This document shows positions 1 through 8,885 of a stretch of 64,000 bases of DNA, in pieces. Source of the stretch: Pseudomonadaceae bacterium SI-3 (GTDB lineage Bacteria > Pseudomonadota > Gammaproteobacteria > Pseudomonadales > Pseudomonadaceae); NCBI GenBank assembly GCA_004010935.1, contig CP026511.1:930001-994000 (forward strand), written 5' to 3'. The notes beneath the pieces are model-generated. The model worked only from the letters and a program-made list of their open reading frames with translations, made no database searches and was not told the origin of the DNA. Position 1 is the stretch's first letter, and each line of letters opens with the position of its first letter. Made by a program: the position numbers and the translations under genes.

Positions 1-1362
1 CCGCCGCAGACTCGCACGGTCGATCTGAGCGGGTCTGCAGCGGGACCCTCTGAGCCTGTTCAGGCCGATGATCAGGCACTGGCAAGCAGACTGGCGCAAC
101 AGCCGCTTGGCTGGAGTCTGACGATCTTCTTTGGGCTTGGCTTGTTGCTCGCCTTTGCGCCGTGCTCCCTGCCGATGCTGCCAATCCTTGCCGGTATTGT
201 GGTCGGCAGCCGGGCCAGCCCTCGCCGCGGCATGCTGCTTGCCGCTTCCTATGTGGTCAGCATGGCGCTGGTCTACGCCGCGCTGGGCGTCGTGGCTGCG
301 CTTCTCGGTGCGAATCTGCAGGGATGGCTGATGCAGCCTTGGCTGATCGCCAGTTTTGCCGGCCTGTTCGTTCTGCTTTCCTTACCAATGTTTGGTTTCT
401 TCGAGCTGCAGTTGCCGGCTGGTCTGCGTGATCGGCTGGAACAGGCCGGACGGAAGCGACAGGGCGGTAGCCTGGCTGGGGCCAGCGCGCTCGGGGTGTT
501 GTCCGGCTTGCTGGTCGGGCCCTGCATGACCGCTCCGCTGGCTGCGGCATTGCTGTATATCGCCCAGAGCGGCAGTGCCGTCAACGGAGGGCTGGTGCTG
601 TTTGCCCTTGGCCTGGGCATCGGAACGCCGCTGGTATTGCTGGTGACGGTCGGCAATCGCTTCCTGCCGAAACCGGGGCCCTGGATGGACCGCGTCAAAA
701 CCACGTTTGGTTTCATTTTTCTGGTCGCGGCCCTCTATGTGCTCCGCCCGTTGCTGACGGATTCGTGGTGGGTGGGCGTGTGGGGTGCATTCTGGCTGCT
801 GGTTGCCAACGGACTCCTGCAGTTGTCGCGTCAGCTCAAGCAGCATCGGGCGTTGCTCGGCTCCGTTGCAGCGTTATCCGGCGTATGGGGCGTGGCGCTG
901 GTGCTGGGTGCGGCGGGTGGCGCGGAGGATCCGAACCGGCCGCTTGCCGTGTTCACCAGCAGCGTCGCTTCGACAACTGAGATCGAGGGTCCGCAGGGTT
1001 TCGTTGGTTTCACCGATCCGGCTGTGCTTGATCGTGAGCTTGCTGCCGCCAAAGCTGCCGGGCAATGGGTACTGATCGACTACTACGCGGACTGGTGTGT
1101 GTCGTGCAAGGTCATGGAGAAGGAAGTGTTTGGCAACGGCCAGGTGCAAGCCGCGCTCAAGGGCGTACGCATGCTGCGACCGGATGTGACGCAGACCAAT
1201 TCCGCCAGCCGCGAGCTGCTGGGGCGCTATCAGGTCATGGGGCCGCCGACGCTTTTGCTGATTGGCCCGGACGGGGCGGAGCGCCGCTCGCAACGCATAA
1301 CCGGTGAGGTCGACGCCGGCCAATTCCTGGGTACGTGGAACGAAACGATGGAGCAAGGCTGA
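1..1362 (+). CDS. dsbD: Thiol:disulfide interchange protein DsbD, 5'-truncated by window edge
   Basis: The frame is open from base 1, so the start and most of the N-terminal periplasmic domain lie outside the window. What is visible is a multi-pass membrane domain with the two cysteine motifs expected for DsbD electron transfer (APCSLP near codon 55 and GPCMTAP near codon 175), then a C-terminal periplasmic thioredoxin domain with a WCVSC active site. DsbD moves reducing power from cytoplasmic thioredoxin to periplasmic partners such as DsbC/DsbG and cytochrome maturation proteins. It overlaps the next gene by TGATG, and a DsbG follows, which fits a periplasmic thiol-reduction operon. A TTG at 142 could look like a start but lies inside the membrane domain. 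Confidence 0.9.
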   Translation, partial: PPQTRTVDLSGSAAGPSEPVQADDQALASRLAQQPLGWSLTIFFGLGLLLAFAPCSLPMLPILAGIVVGSRASPRRGMLLAASYVVSMALVYAALGVVAALLGANLQGWLMQPWLIASFAGLFVLLSLPMFGFFELQLPAGLRDRLEQAGRKRQGGSLAGASALGVLSGLLVGPCMTAPLAAALLYIAQSGSAVNGGLVLFALGLGIGTPLVLLVTVGNRFLPKPGPWMDRVKTTFGFIFLVAALYVLRPLLTDSWWVGVWGAFWLLVANGLLQLSRQLKQHRALLGSVAALSGVWGVALVLGAAGGAEDPNRPLAVFTSSVASTTEIEGPQGFVGFTDPAVLDRELAAAKAAGQWVLIDYYADWCVSCKVMEKEVFGNGQVQAALKGVRMLRPDVTQTNSASRELLGRYQVMGPPTLLLIGPDGAERRSQRITGEVDAGQFLGTWNETMEQG

Positions 1363-2177
1363 TGATGACGATGAACGTGGGGCCGTTTGCGCTGGCCGTT
1401 CCCCATGTATTGCTGCTGGCGAGCCTGTTCTTGGCGATGCTGACCGGTTGGTGGGTTGGGCGGCGCAGCGAGCGCAACCCCGAGCAGCAGTTGTTCAGGC
1501 TGCTACTGGTGGCGCTGCTCGTCGCCAGGTTGGCGTTCGTGGTGGTCTACGTCGAGCATTTCCGAGATGAGCCATGGCGCGTGATCGACATTCGTGACGG
1601 CGGGTTCATTGCCTGGCCGGGCGTGCTGGTGGCCGTGCTGCTTGGCGTATGGCTGGCCAGGCGTGAGCTCGGATTGCGCAAACCGCTGGGCGCTGCGGTC
1701 GCTGTCGGTGTGCTGAGTTGGGGGTTCGGGACCTTCGCATTGCATGCCTTCGAGCAGGGCACGCGCCTTCCCGAGATGGGGCTGCGCGACAGTCAAGGTA
1801 AACCGGTTGCCCTGCAGGATTTCGTCGGCAAACCGCTCGTCGTCAATCTGTGGGCCACATGGTGTACGCCCTGCCGACGGGAGATGCCAGTCCTGGCAGA
1901 AGCACAACGCAACGAGTCCGAGGTGACCTTTCTCTTCGTCAACCAGGGCGAAGGCGAGCGGGTCATCGCGGACTTCCTCAGTGCTGAAGCGCTCGGTTTG
2001 GACAACGTGCTGCTCGACACCGGCGGCCGCCTCGGCCAGCACATAGGCTCTTCGGCACTCCCAACAACGCTTTTCTACGACGCCGACGGGCGGCAGGTTG
2101 GCAGCCACCTCGGTGAGCTTTCTCGCGCCAGTTTGGCGCGCGCCCTTGAACAACTGGAGGTAACCACTCAGCCATGA
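1362..2177 (+). CDS. Membrane-anchored TlpA-like thioredoxin
   Basis: The ATG at 1362 overlaps the dsbD stop codon (TGATG). The 271-residue protein begins with about four hydrophobic segments (roughly residues 10-127) that resemble a shortened Lgt-like membrane unit. It ends in a TlpA/ResA-type thioredoxin fold whose active site is WCTPC at about residues 167-171. The thioredoxin part should face the periplasm and pass electrons from DsbD to an extracytoplasmic client. Position between dsbD and dsbG supports a role in the same relay. The client is not evident; the two c-type cytochromes just downstream are candidates (inference). Confidence 0.8.
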   Translation: MMTMNVGPFALAVPHVLLLASLFLAMLTGWWVGRRSERNPEQQLFRLLLVALLVARLAFVVVYVEHFRDEPWRVIDIRDGGFIAWPGVLVAVLLGVWLARRELGLRKPLGAAVAVGVLSWGFGTFALHAFEQGTRLPEMGLRDSQGKPVALQDFVGKPLVVNLWATWCTPCRREMPVLAEAQRNESEVTFLFVNQGEGERVIADFLSAEALGLDNVLLDTGGRLGQHIGSSALPTTLFYDADGRQVGSHLGELSRASLARALEQLEVTTQP

Positions 2178-2953
2178 AAAATCTGCGACCGCTTTCTTTG
2201 TTCTGTTCAACGCTGGCCTTGCTGCACGCATCCGTGGCGCTGGCACAGGATCTGCCTCCTGCGGTCCAGGCCGTTGAGGCTCGCGGCGCCGAAGTGGTCG
2301 GTAGCTTCGACGCGCCGGGCGGATTGAAGGGCTACGCAGCACGCTATAACGGACAGGGCATCGCGCTTTATCTGACGCCCGACGGTGACCACGTTCTGAT
2401 CGGCAGCCTGCTCGATGCCAGCGGCGAAGATCTGACGCGGGCTCCCCTTGAAAAACTGGTCTACGAACCTCTCAGCAAGGAAATGTGGCAACGGCTCGAG
2501 AGCAGCACCTGGATTCAGGACGGCGCTGTTGAGGCGCCGCGAATCGTCTACCTGTTCTCCGATCCGAATTGTCCGTACTGCAACATGTTCTGGAAGCAGG
2601 CCCGGCCATGGGTCGAGTCCGGCGACGTCCAGCTTCGCCATGTCATGGTCGGCATGCTGCGTCCGGACAGCGCGGGTAAATCTGCTGCGCTTCTGGAGGC
2701 TGAGAATCCAGCGGCCGCCTTGAGCAGGCACGAGGCAGCAGGGAAGGCGAGCAAACTGGAGCCGCTTGAGGAGGTATCGCCTAAGCTGACTGAGAAGCTT
2801 GAGGCGAACCTGACGCTGATGGGGGCGATGGGCGCCTCGGCAACGCCAGCCATTTACTACCTGGACGGCAACGGACGTTTGCAGCAGCAACAAGGTGCGC
2901 CTCGTCCAGATTCCCTGGCCGAGATCATGGGGCCGCTGTCACCGAAACGGTAG
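2174..2953 (+). CDS. dsbG: DsbG-type periplasmic disulfide isomerase/chaperone
   Basis: The start overlaps the previous stop by ATGA. A Sec signal peptide ends near residue 25 (SVALAQ). An N-terminal dimerisation region is followed by a thioredoxin domain with CPYC at residues 133-136 and a cis-proline segment SATPAIYY near residue 223. The 259-residue length matches the DsbC/DsbG family. These proteins are kept reduced by DsbD and isomerise or protect cysteines in periplasmic proteins. Distinguishing DsbG from DsbC by eye is uncertain; CPYC and the spacing favour DsbG. Confidence 0.8.
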   Translation: MKNLRPLSLFCSTLALLHASVALAQDLPPAVQAVEARGAEVVGSFDAPGGLKGYAARYNGQGIALYLTPDGDHVLIGSLLDASGEDLTRAPLEKLVYEPLSKEMWQRLESSTWIQDGAVEAPRIVYLFSDPNCPYCNMFWKQARPWVESGDVQLRHVMVGMLRPDSAGKSAALLEAENPAAALSRHEAAGKASKLEPLEEVSPKLTEKLEANLTLMGAMGASATPAIYYLDGNGRLQQQQGAPRPDSLAEIMGPLSPKR

Positions 2954-3009
2954 AAAGGTCAAACAGCACTGCCTGCTGCCAAAACTATAAAAAACGATCT
3001 GGAGGCTTT

Positions 3010-3657
3010 ATGAATATCGCTCACTGGCCGCTGACGGGAGTGCTGATAGCAGCCTTTCTGCCCGCCCATGCCGCCGATTCGACGGCTGTCTATACCAAGG
3101 GCGGCTCCAATCCTGCCGCCATGGCTTGCGTCACCTGCCACGGAGTCGAGGGCGAGGGAATGGCGGCAGCTGGCTTTCCCAGGCTTGCTGGGCTCTCGGC
3201 TGGTTACATGAGAAAGCAACTGGCCGATTTCGCTTCTGGCGTACGCGCCAATCCCGTCATGCAGCCCATTGCTGCTGCCCTGAGTGCCGAGGAAGCGGAC
3301 ACAGTCACGGCGATGCTGGCTGACAAGCCGGGACCGCAGGTGGAACGGATCGGCCGTACTGCGGCTGCTGAAGGCTCAGGTGAAACGCTGGCCCTGCGGG
3401 GTGCCTGGGAGCGCAACATCCCTGAATGCGTCGCCTGCCACGGCCCCAGCGGAGTGGGTGTCGGCGACGCCTTTCCGCCGCTGGCGGGACAGTCTGCGCA
3501 GTACCTGGCCTCGCAGCTGACCGCCTGGCGTCAAGGCACGCGCAAGAACGATCCCAACGATCTGATGGGGCATATCGCCCGTAGCCTGACCGACGACGAG
3601 ATCAAGGCCGTCTCGGCGTACTTCGCCGGTTTGACCGACCAAGGAGCAGCAAGATGA
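3010..3657 (+). CDS. tsdB: Dihaem cytochrome c4-type protein, likely TsdB electron acceptor
   Basis: A signal peptide ends near residue 21 (AHAAD). There are two CxxCH haem sites (residues 40-44 and 140-144), each followed by a candidate methionine ligand (near M84 and M186), the two-fold arrangement of cytochrome c4. The stop overlaps the start of the next gene (ATGA), a TsdA-like enzyme. In Pseudomonas stutzeri a c4-type TsdB is encoded with TsdA and accepts its electrons, so the pairing supports this name. A generic cytochrome c4 is the alternative. Confidence 0.75.
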   Translation: MNIAHWPLTGVLIAAFLPAHAADSTAVYTKGGSNPAAMACVTCHGVEGEGMAAAGFPRLAGLSAGYMRKQLADFASGVRANPVMQPIAAALSAEEADTVTAMLADKPGPQVERIGRTAAAEGSGETLALRGAWERNIPECVACHGPSGVGVGDAFPPLAGQSAQYLASQLTAWRQGTRKNDPNDLMGHIARSLTDDEIKAVSAYFAGLTDQGAAR

Positions 3658-4571
3658 ACACTCAAACCAGCGCCTTGCTGTTGATCGCCCTGGCCGCACC
3701 AGCCTATGCCGATGACATCGTGATGGAGGACCAGTCGCAGATTCTCACCGGGGCGGGTGAGACGGCCAGCAGCCGCTACTTTCAGCCACCCCAGGAGAGC
3801 GAACTTCCCGACGATGCTTACGGAAAGCTGGTCCAGGAAGGCCGCGCCATCTTTGTCGATACCAAAAACCGGGCTCCGGAATACGTGGGCAACGGCCTCG
3901 CGTGCGCGAACTGTCACCTTGAGCAGGGCCGCAAAGCCAACTCCGCTCCGCTGTGGGCGGCATACACCATGTATCCGGCATACCGGAAGAAAAACAACAA
4001 GGTCAACAGCTACGCCGAGCGGCTACAGGGGTGTTTCCAATTCAGCATGAACGGCAAGGCCCCAGAAGCGGACGGACCGGTGATCGCGGCACTGTCGGCC
4101 TATTCCTATTGGCTCGCTACCGGTGCCCCGACTGGTCAGGAGCTCCCCGGTCGTGCCTATCCGGAAGTGCCAAAACCTGAAAACGGCTATGACCTGGCCA
4201 AGGGCGAGCAGGTCTATGCGGCCCAATGCGCTGTATGTCACGGGCAGAACGGGGAAGGGCAGAAGTCCGGTGACGATTATGTGTTCCCACCCCTTTGGGG
4301 CGCTGACTCGTTCAACTGGGGGGCAGGCATGCACCGGATTAACACTGCCGCCGCGTTCATCAAGGAGAACATGCCGTTGGGCAAGGGCGGCAGCCTGTCG
4401 GATGAAGACGCCTGGCACGTGGCGGCCTTCATGAACAGCCATGAACGGCCCCAGGATCCGCGGCTGATCGACGGCTCGGTCGAAAAGACCCGAGACAAGT
4501 TCCACGCCAACGACGGCGTGAACCTCTACGGTGAAATCGTCAACGGCACGATGCTGGGCAAGGGCCTTTAG
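3654..4571 (+). CDS. tsdA: Thiosulfate dehydrogenase/tetrathionate reductase TsdA
   Basis: This is a 305-residue secreted dihaem cytochrome: signal peptide to about residue 19, haem sites CANCH (84-88) and CAVCH (192-196). A GCF motif at 126-128 places Cys127 where TsdA has its unusual cysteine axial ligand to the catalytic haem. Methionines 226 and 240 are candidates for the second haem. TsdA oxidises thiosulfate to tetrathionate, or runs in reverse, in the periplasm. The tight overlap with the c4-type partner upstream and the dsb genes before it suggest one periplasmic redox cluster. The family assignment rests on the haem-cysteine-haem layout and surrounding conserved text. Confidence 0.78.
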   Translation: MNTQTSALLLIALAAPAYADDIVMEDQSQILTGAGETASSRYFQPPQESELPDDAYGKLVQEGRAIFVDTKNRAPEYVGNGLACANCHLEQGRKANSAPLWAAYTMYPAYRKKNNKVNSYAERLQGCFQFSMNGKAPEADGPVIAALSAYSYWLATGAPTGQELPGRAYPEVPKPENGYDLAKGEQVYAAQCAVCHGQNGEGQKSGDDYVFPPLWGADSFNWGAGMHRINTAAAFIKENMPLGKGGSLSDEDAWHVAAFMNSHERPQDPRLIDGSVEKTRDKFHANDGVNLYGEIVNGTMLGKGL

Positions 4572-4852
4572 TCGATAGGGCTCGTATCGCAGCGGGCTAG
4601 GCGCCCGCGTTTCGCGGCGTCGACACACGTCCCGGCCGCCTGCTGCCAACTGTAGAGATTGCGGATCCTGCCGTCTGACATCAGTGCTCCCCGGCCATCA
4701 GAATTGCGGCTGTCGCGTAATGGCCTGCTGGCTACCGGTCATCATCCGAAAGAAACAGGTCGAATGATTTGAGGAACTGTCATGGCGATCGCGCCCCAAA
4801 ACTGTACGAACCGCATTTTGCGGGCCGTGAAAGCAGAACGGAGGAGATACTG
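4572..4852 (+). other. Intergenic region, no gene seen
   Basis: The 281 bases between tsdA and the next gene have no convincing reading frame. A GC-rich segment around 4605-4625 could form a weak hairpin after tsdA. A good ribosome binding site (GGAGGAG near 4840) precedes the ATG at 4853, which is why that start is preferred over an in-frame ATG at 4769 lacking one. Confidence 0.5.
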
Positions 4853-5623
4853 ATGACACTCAAGCAATCGGCATCCCTATCGGCAGCAATACTCGCCGCA
4901 ACCCTGGCCGTTGGCCTGCCCGGGACTGCCGTCGCGCAGCAGACCGGCCAGACCAATCAGGCAGGCCAACAGGCCGGAACGGGGGTGCGGTCCATCTCCG
5001 TAGGCCATAACGTCGTGGACGCAGTGGACGATGTGCGCGAGACCAGTGCCGACTTCATTGGTGCGCTCCTTGGCGCCGAGGAAGGCCTGGGACTTGGCAA
5101 TTGGGAGCAGCAGGAACAGCGGCTCAACCAGATCGAGGAACAGTTGGAGCAGATGGAAGCCGTGCTGGACGAAAAGGCCGAAGCCACGGACCAGGAGTGG
5201 ATCGACTGGATGGGCGGTCCAGATTACAGCGTGACCGTGACCAAGCAGATCAAGAACCTTGGCGCCCATCTGGAACAGGTCTCCAATATTCTCGCCGAGA
5301 ATTGGCAGACCAAGGGCATCCAGGTACTGATCGGCAGCAACGTTCTAGAGCAATTACGCGACCTGCGCGAAACGACCGGCGATCTGCTCAACGCGATGGA
5401 GAATGCGGGCAGCGACTACGGTTGGACGACGGATCCGAACCGGTTCAAGCAATCGCGGGAGCGGCTGACGAAGATGTCCAACGACATCGACCAACTGTTG
5501 GTCATGTCGGACGCTGACTGGCGCGCCTATCTAGAATCTGACCGATTCCATATCGTCATCCACGACAACGTGGCGACCCTCGCCGACGTTCTTAAGAACA
5601 TGACCAAGCCGAACCAGGGCTGA
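4853..5623 (+). CDS. Secreted protein with two internal repeats, function unknown
   Basis: The 256-residue product has a Sec signal peptide ending in TAVAQQ (about residue 29). The mature part holds two related units of about 95 residues (about 48-147 and 158-249). Each opens with a G-(H/S)-N-V motif followed by an (L/V)RET-(S/T)-x-D stretch, and each contains a D-x-x-W pattern before the end. The region at 85-112 is strongly helical and glutamate-rich. I do not recognise a named family. It has its own ribosome binding site and is probably transcribed separately from tsdA. A helical periplasmic binding or scaffold protein is a guess. Confidence 0.7.
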   Translation: MTLKQSASLSAAILAATLAVGLPGTAVAQQTGQTNQAGQQAGTGVRSISVGHNVVDAVDDVRETSADFIGALLGAEEGLGLGNWEQQEQRLNQIEEQLEQMEAVLDEKAEATDQEWIDWMGGPDYSVTVTKQIKNLGAHLEQVSNILAENWQTKGIQVLIGSNVLEQLRDLRETTGDLLNAMENAGSDYGWTTDPNRFKQSRERLTKMSNDIDQLLVMSDADWRAYLESDRFHIVIHDNVATLADVLKNMTKPNQG

Positions 5624-5893
5624 CCGGCCCTACCACCCGCCATGCAAGCGGCGGCTTGCCAAAAGCCACCGCTTGCCATGCATGACGGAACACACGAACA
5701 GCAGTGCTCGTTAATAGCCGGCTGAGGGCGGTCGCTCTCCTCGAAGGTGGCGGCTCGTTTGTGTTCCGGCAGGTTGAAGTCGATTCGAGCGGGCACGGCG
5801 TTCGCTGAAAACACGTTTTCATTATTGGGAAGGGCGCCATCGGTGCAGTGATAGCTGTTCCATGGAAACGAGTTGTGACTGTTCAGCGGCCTG
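5624..5893. other. Convergent intergenic region
   Basis: A 270-base spacer between two genes that point at each other. I see no convincing coding sequence or strong terminator. Confidence 0.4.
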
Positions 5894-6592
5894 CTAACGC
5901 CCCTCAGATTGAGCTGCGTAGTGATTGTAGAAAAAGCGGTTATAAAACAGGTAGGCCGCACCGCCTGCGCATACCGCTACGATGCTGGACAGCGCCATGG
6001 CACCGTAAAGGGGAAAGGAGAGGGCCGGTAGGTATTCGCCCAAGTTGCGAAGGACAACGCCTTGCAGCGCGACGGCGGAGGAGGGAGCCAGGATCACCCC
6101 ATAGGCCAAGCAGCTAACGTACGTCGAGATGGCCCAGCGAAAGCCAAGCAGGCGGCTAAGGGGGGCGGACCATTGCCGTATGCGCTCGGCAGGCAGTTGC
6201 AACAATTCATGGCAAATAGCCTGACAATCGCTACGCTCTTCTACCAGCTCGGCAATTTCCGCATTTAGTCTGGCACCCAATGCGCTTCCAGCGTGAAAAA
6301 GTCCGTCTTTGCGGCGACGCAGTTGCTGACCTTCAGAGTCGATCTGCTCCAGTCGAGCTCCTATTGCTTCGGTGCGCTCGAGGTTCTCGGAAAATTCGTG
6401 CTCTTCCTCCATATCCAAGAGGATGTCCGATTCATCAGGGACACGTGGGTGTCTGGCGTAAAGCAGTTCGCTGATGAGCCAGCCCAGCCATATGAAGGAA
6501 GTGGCCAGAAGGGTGAAAAGGAAAACCAACCATCCGACGAGCACAATGACTAGGCCAGCAGGATTGCTTTCTTGTTTTTTCTTTCTACTCAT
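5894..6592 (-). CDS. Coiled-coil membrane protein, last gene of the TIR/AAA+ cluster
   Basis: The 232-residue protein has a lysine-rich start, a long hydrophobic stretch at about 13-43, an acidic helical segment at about 57-120 (SDILLDMEEEHEF onward) that could be a coiled coil, and two more hydrophobic segments near 150-172 and 190-218. I do not recognise the family. It lies nine bases after the preceding gene of a seven-gene minus-strand run, so it is likely co-transcribed and may form a membrane complex with the two membrane proteins before it. Confidence 0.7.
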   Translation of the reverse strand: MSRKKKQESNPAGLVIVLVGWLVFLFTLLATSFIWLGWLISELLYARHPRVPDESDILLDMEEEHEFSENLERTEAIGARLEQIDSEGQQLRRRKDGLFHAGSALGARLNAEIAELVEERSDCQAICHELLQLPAERIRQWSAPLSRLLGFRWAISTYVSCLAYGVILAPSSAVALQGVVLRNLGEYLPALSFPLYGAMALSSIVAVCAGGAAYLFYNRFFYNHYAAQSEGR

Positions 6593-6601
6593 AGATGGGC
6601 G

Positions 6602-7195
6602 TTACTCAGGAAACGCGATGTTGGGATCAAACGATGGAGCACGCCCCTTGGTACGGCGGATGACCTGTACGAGCAAGGCCCGGCACTCATCCCGTTTTTG
6701 CTTGTGGCTGAACATCAATTGGTAGGAACCGAAGTCGCCGGACAGATTTAGCCCGTAGCGTCTGCCGCGGTTGCGTCCCTGTCCTATTCGCTGTGTATCG
6801 TTGTCCAGCCGTTGGATATCGTCGATGGCAAGCTGAATGCGATGGGCGTGGTCGAAGAAACGCCGTAGGCTGAGAATGTCATGCAGGCTGTTTTCCAGAT
6901 CGTCAGCGCTAAAACTTAGGGCCGCGGATACCGGGTCAATGCGGATGCCAGCTGACTGGGCCTGCCAGACCCGCCAGCCAAATACGCTGGCCGCAATCAC
7001 GCTGCCGCAGAACCAGATAGCGACCCAGAGTGCTGGTCTGAAATCGCTCAGCAGGAGCAGAACCAGTAACGTACCGATCAGGCACAGGCCGATAAGCATG
7101 GCCAGCCAGCAACCGAAGGTCGTCCGAATAGCATGCCAGATATCCACCACCGTATAGGTTTTGCCATATACGGAACGACGATGCGTACGATTCAT
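6602..7195 (-). CDS. Two-helix membrane protein with cytoplasmic domain, function unknown
   Basis: The ATG at 7195 overlaps the previous stop (ATGA), which decides the start; an upstream in-frame start at 7267 would run deep into its neighbour. The 197-residue protein has two close membrane helices (about 28-50 and 54-75). A soluble remainder carries a helical segment (about 95-135) and a segment with alternating hydrophobic residues (YGLNLSGDFGSYQLMFS). No family was recognised. Its place in the run suggests a membrane subunit. Confidence 0.7.
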   Translation of the reverse strand: MNRTHRRSVYGKTYTVVDIWHAIRTTFGCWLAMLIGLCLIGTLLVLLLLSDFRPALWVAIWFCGSVIAASVFGWRVWQAQSAGIRIDPVSAALSFSADDLENSLHDILSLRRFFDHAHRIQLAIDDIQRLDNDTQRIGQGRNRGRRYGLNLSGDFGSYQLMFSHKQKRDECRALLVQVIRRTKGRAPSFDPNIAFPE

Positions 7196-7578
7196 GACAG
7201 TAAACCCCACACCAAAGAGACGGCGACTGCCAGGGCAGCGACGGTAGCTGGAAGGTAGAAATGCCATCGGGCAACCGGTATGAATATTTGCTCTGGTAAG
7301 GTTGGTTCTTGCTTCGGTACTGGTGCACTGGCCGGTTTTGGGGCTATCGGGCGCGCGACCGCCATGGCGGGTTCAGTAACAGCCGCGAAGTTGACTGAGA
7401 GATCGTCGTGCTCGTCGTGCTCGTCGTGCTCGTCGTGTTCGTCCGTTTCATCCGAGTCTTCGAGCTTTTCCAGCGCCTGCCGGAAAAGCATTTCTACGTC
7501 GTGCAGCAGATCGACGCCATAGGCATCGATATAGGCATGTGTGTGCCGCAGGCTGGTTTTCAGTAGCTCGCGGCTCAT
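7192..7578 (-). CDS. Tail-anchored protein with acidic/histidine repeat
   Basis: A 128-residue protein overlapping both neighbours by ATGA. The N-terminal 40 residues look helical. They are followed by DSDETDEHDEHDEHDEHDD at about 43-61, then an Ala/Pro-rich linker and a single C-terminal membrane helix (about 104-127). The DEH repeat could bind metal or act as a charged spacer. The layout is that of an adaptor or anchor for a cytoplasmic partner, perhaps the AAA+ ATPase encoded directly upstream (inference). Confidence 0.65.
   Translation of the reverse strand: MSRELLKTSLRHTHAYIDAYGVDLLHDVEMLFRQALEKLEDSDETDEHDEHDEHDEHDDLSVNFAAVTEPAMAVARPIAPKPASAPVPKQEPTLPEQIFIPVARWHFYLPATVAALAVAVSLVWGLLS
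7405..7440 (-). repeat. Four 9-base tandem repeats coding Asp-Glu-His
   Basis: Four copies of GTCGTGCTC (the last with one change) lie head to tail. They are in frame and encode the EHD tract of the tail-anchored protein. Changes in copy number would alter tract length without a frameshift. Confidence 0.85.
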
Positions 7579-8885
7579 CCGGGAATGTCCTCCGGCGTCA
7601 GGGTGCGAAGTTGATCACGGCTGGGGTTATCGATTTGCGACAGCCGATTAGCGTGGGCCTGCATCACCTCCTCGAAGAACGTCCTCATTTCCCGTGCGTT
7701 GCCGTAATGGTCGCCGCGCAATTCCCAGCGGTTCTTTATGGTCTGGCGGCTCTTATGCCAGGCCTCAGCACGAAAGCGCAGTTCGTGTCTGTCGCATAGG
7801 CGACGGAAGACTTGCAGCAAGTCCGCGGGTTCGTAATCGTCGAACTGGATGTAACGGGTAAAGCGCGACTTCAGACCGGGGTTCGAGTCGATGAACGTCT
7901 GCATTTCCTCGGTATATCCCGCCACAATCACGATCAGGTCGTCGCGGTGGTCTTCCATCAGTTTGAGCAGCGTGGCGATTGCTTCGTGCCCGTAATCAGT
8001 CTCGTGGGCGTTCTTGACCAACGCATAGGCTTCGTCGATGAAAAGCACGCCACCGAAGGCGCTTTCTACTACCTCGCGGACAAGCCCGGGCGTCTGGCCA
8101 AGGTACTGCCCGATCATTCCAGAGCGGTCGGTTTCCACCAGATGGCCTTTGCGTAGCAAGCCGATGTCGCGGTAGATGTCGGCTATCAACCGGGCCACCG
8201 TGGTTTTGCCTGTGCCTGGATTGCCTGTGAACACCATATGCATGGAAACCGGCGGCACCGGCAGGCCGTTCTCCTTGCGGTTGAGGATGTAGCGGGCGAA
8301 ATTCACGCTATTGCGCACCTCGCGCTTCACTCCCTCCAGGCCAACTAGACTCTCCAGCTCTTTCAGGGCTTCGCCGGGCGCAATCGGTGAGCGGCTGGAA
8401 CCTGGCTCGGTTTCAAGCTCAAAGTGCTTTCGAATCGGTTCCAGCACCTGCTCCGCCCTATCCATGTCCTGGGGCGTCTTGTCACCATCCCAGGCCACAG
8501 CTGCCTGGATCAGATCGTCCAAGCAGCTGTAAGCCTCCTCACAGAACCCCGGCTGCAAGCGCTCGGCGATCAGCAAAAAAGCCGGCAACACCTGCGGGTC
8601 GAATGGGAGTTGCTTGTCGCGCAGTGCGCCATCAGCCAAATTTAGCTCCTTAACGCTGAGATCGTTTGCCAAGATGGTGTTGATGAACTCTTGGTGCCGC
8701 GAGCGTATCTGCCGGTCGCCGGTCATCACGTAGTCGAGCATAGGAAACAGCCAACCCAGCGTTAGCCGCACCAGTGAATGCGGCAGTTTGGGGTTGGCCC
8801 GAGTGAATCGCTCGTCCAGCCCGCCGGTTATCAGCAGATTGAGCAGGTGCATCAGGGCGATTTTGGCTTGGTCTAACTGCATCAC
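7575..8885 (-). CDS. CbbX/SpoVK-type AAA+ ATPase
   Basis: A 436-residue protein. Residues 1-170 are a helical region without a recognised family. The C-terminal half is an AAA+ module with Walker A GNPGTGKTT (221-229), Walker B VLFIDEAY (280-287), a VIVAGY sensor-1 strand and a SRFTRYIQF arginine-finger region. This is the CbbX/SpoVK branch, which remodels protein complexes using ATP. It abuts the TIR gene with no spacer and overlaps the next gene by ATGA. A likely role is to control or remodel the effectors encoded beside it. Confidence 0.85.
   Translation of the reverse strand: MMQLDQAKIALMHLLNLLITGGLDERFTRANPKLPHSLVRLTLGWLFPMLDYVMTGDRQIRSRHQEFINTILANDLSVKELNLADGALRDKQLPFDPQVLPAFLLIAERLQPGFCEEAYSCLDDLIQAAVAWDGDKTPQDMDRAEQVLEPIRKHFELETEPGSSRSPIAPGEALKELESLVGLEGVKREVRNSVNFARYILNRKENGLPVPPVSMHMVFTGNPGTGKTTVARLIADIYRDIGLLRKGHLVETDRSGMIGQYLGQTPGLVREVVESAFGGVLFIDEAYALVKNAHETDYGHEAIATLLKLMEDHRDDLIVIVAGYTEEMQTFIDSNPGLKSRFTRYIQFDDYEPADLLQVFRRLCDRHELRFRAEAWHKSRQTIKNRWELRGDHYGNAREMRTFFEEVMQAHANRLSQIDNPSRDQLRTLTPEDIPG

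Noticed and set aside
142..1362. DsbD starting at the TTG at 142
   Set aside because: The frame is open to base 1 and 142 lies inside the membrane domain, so it is an internal codon.
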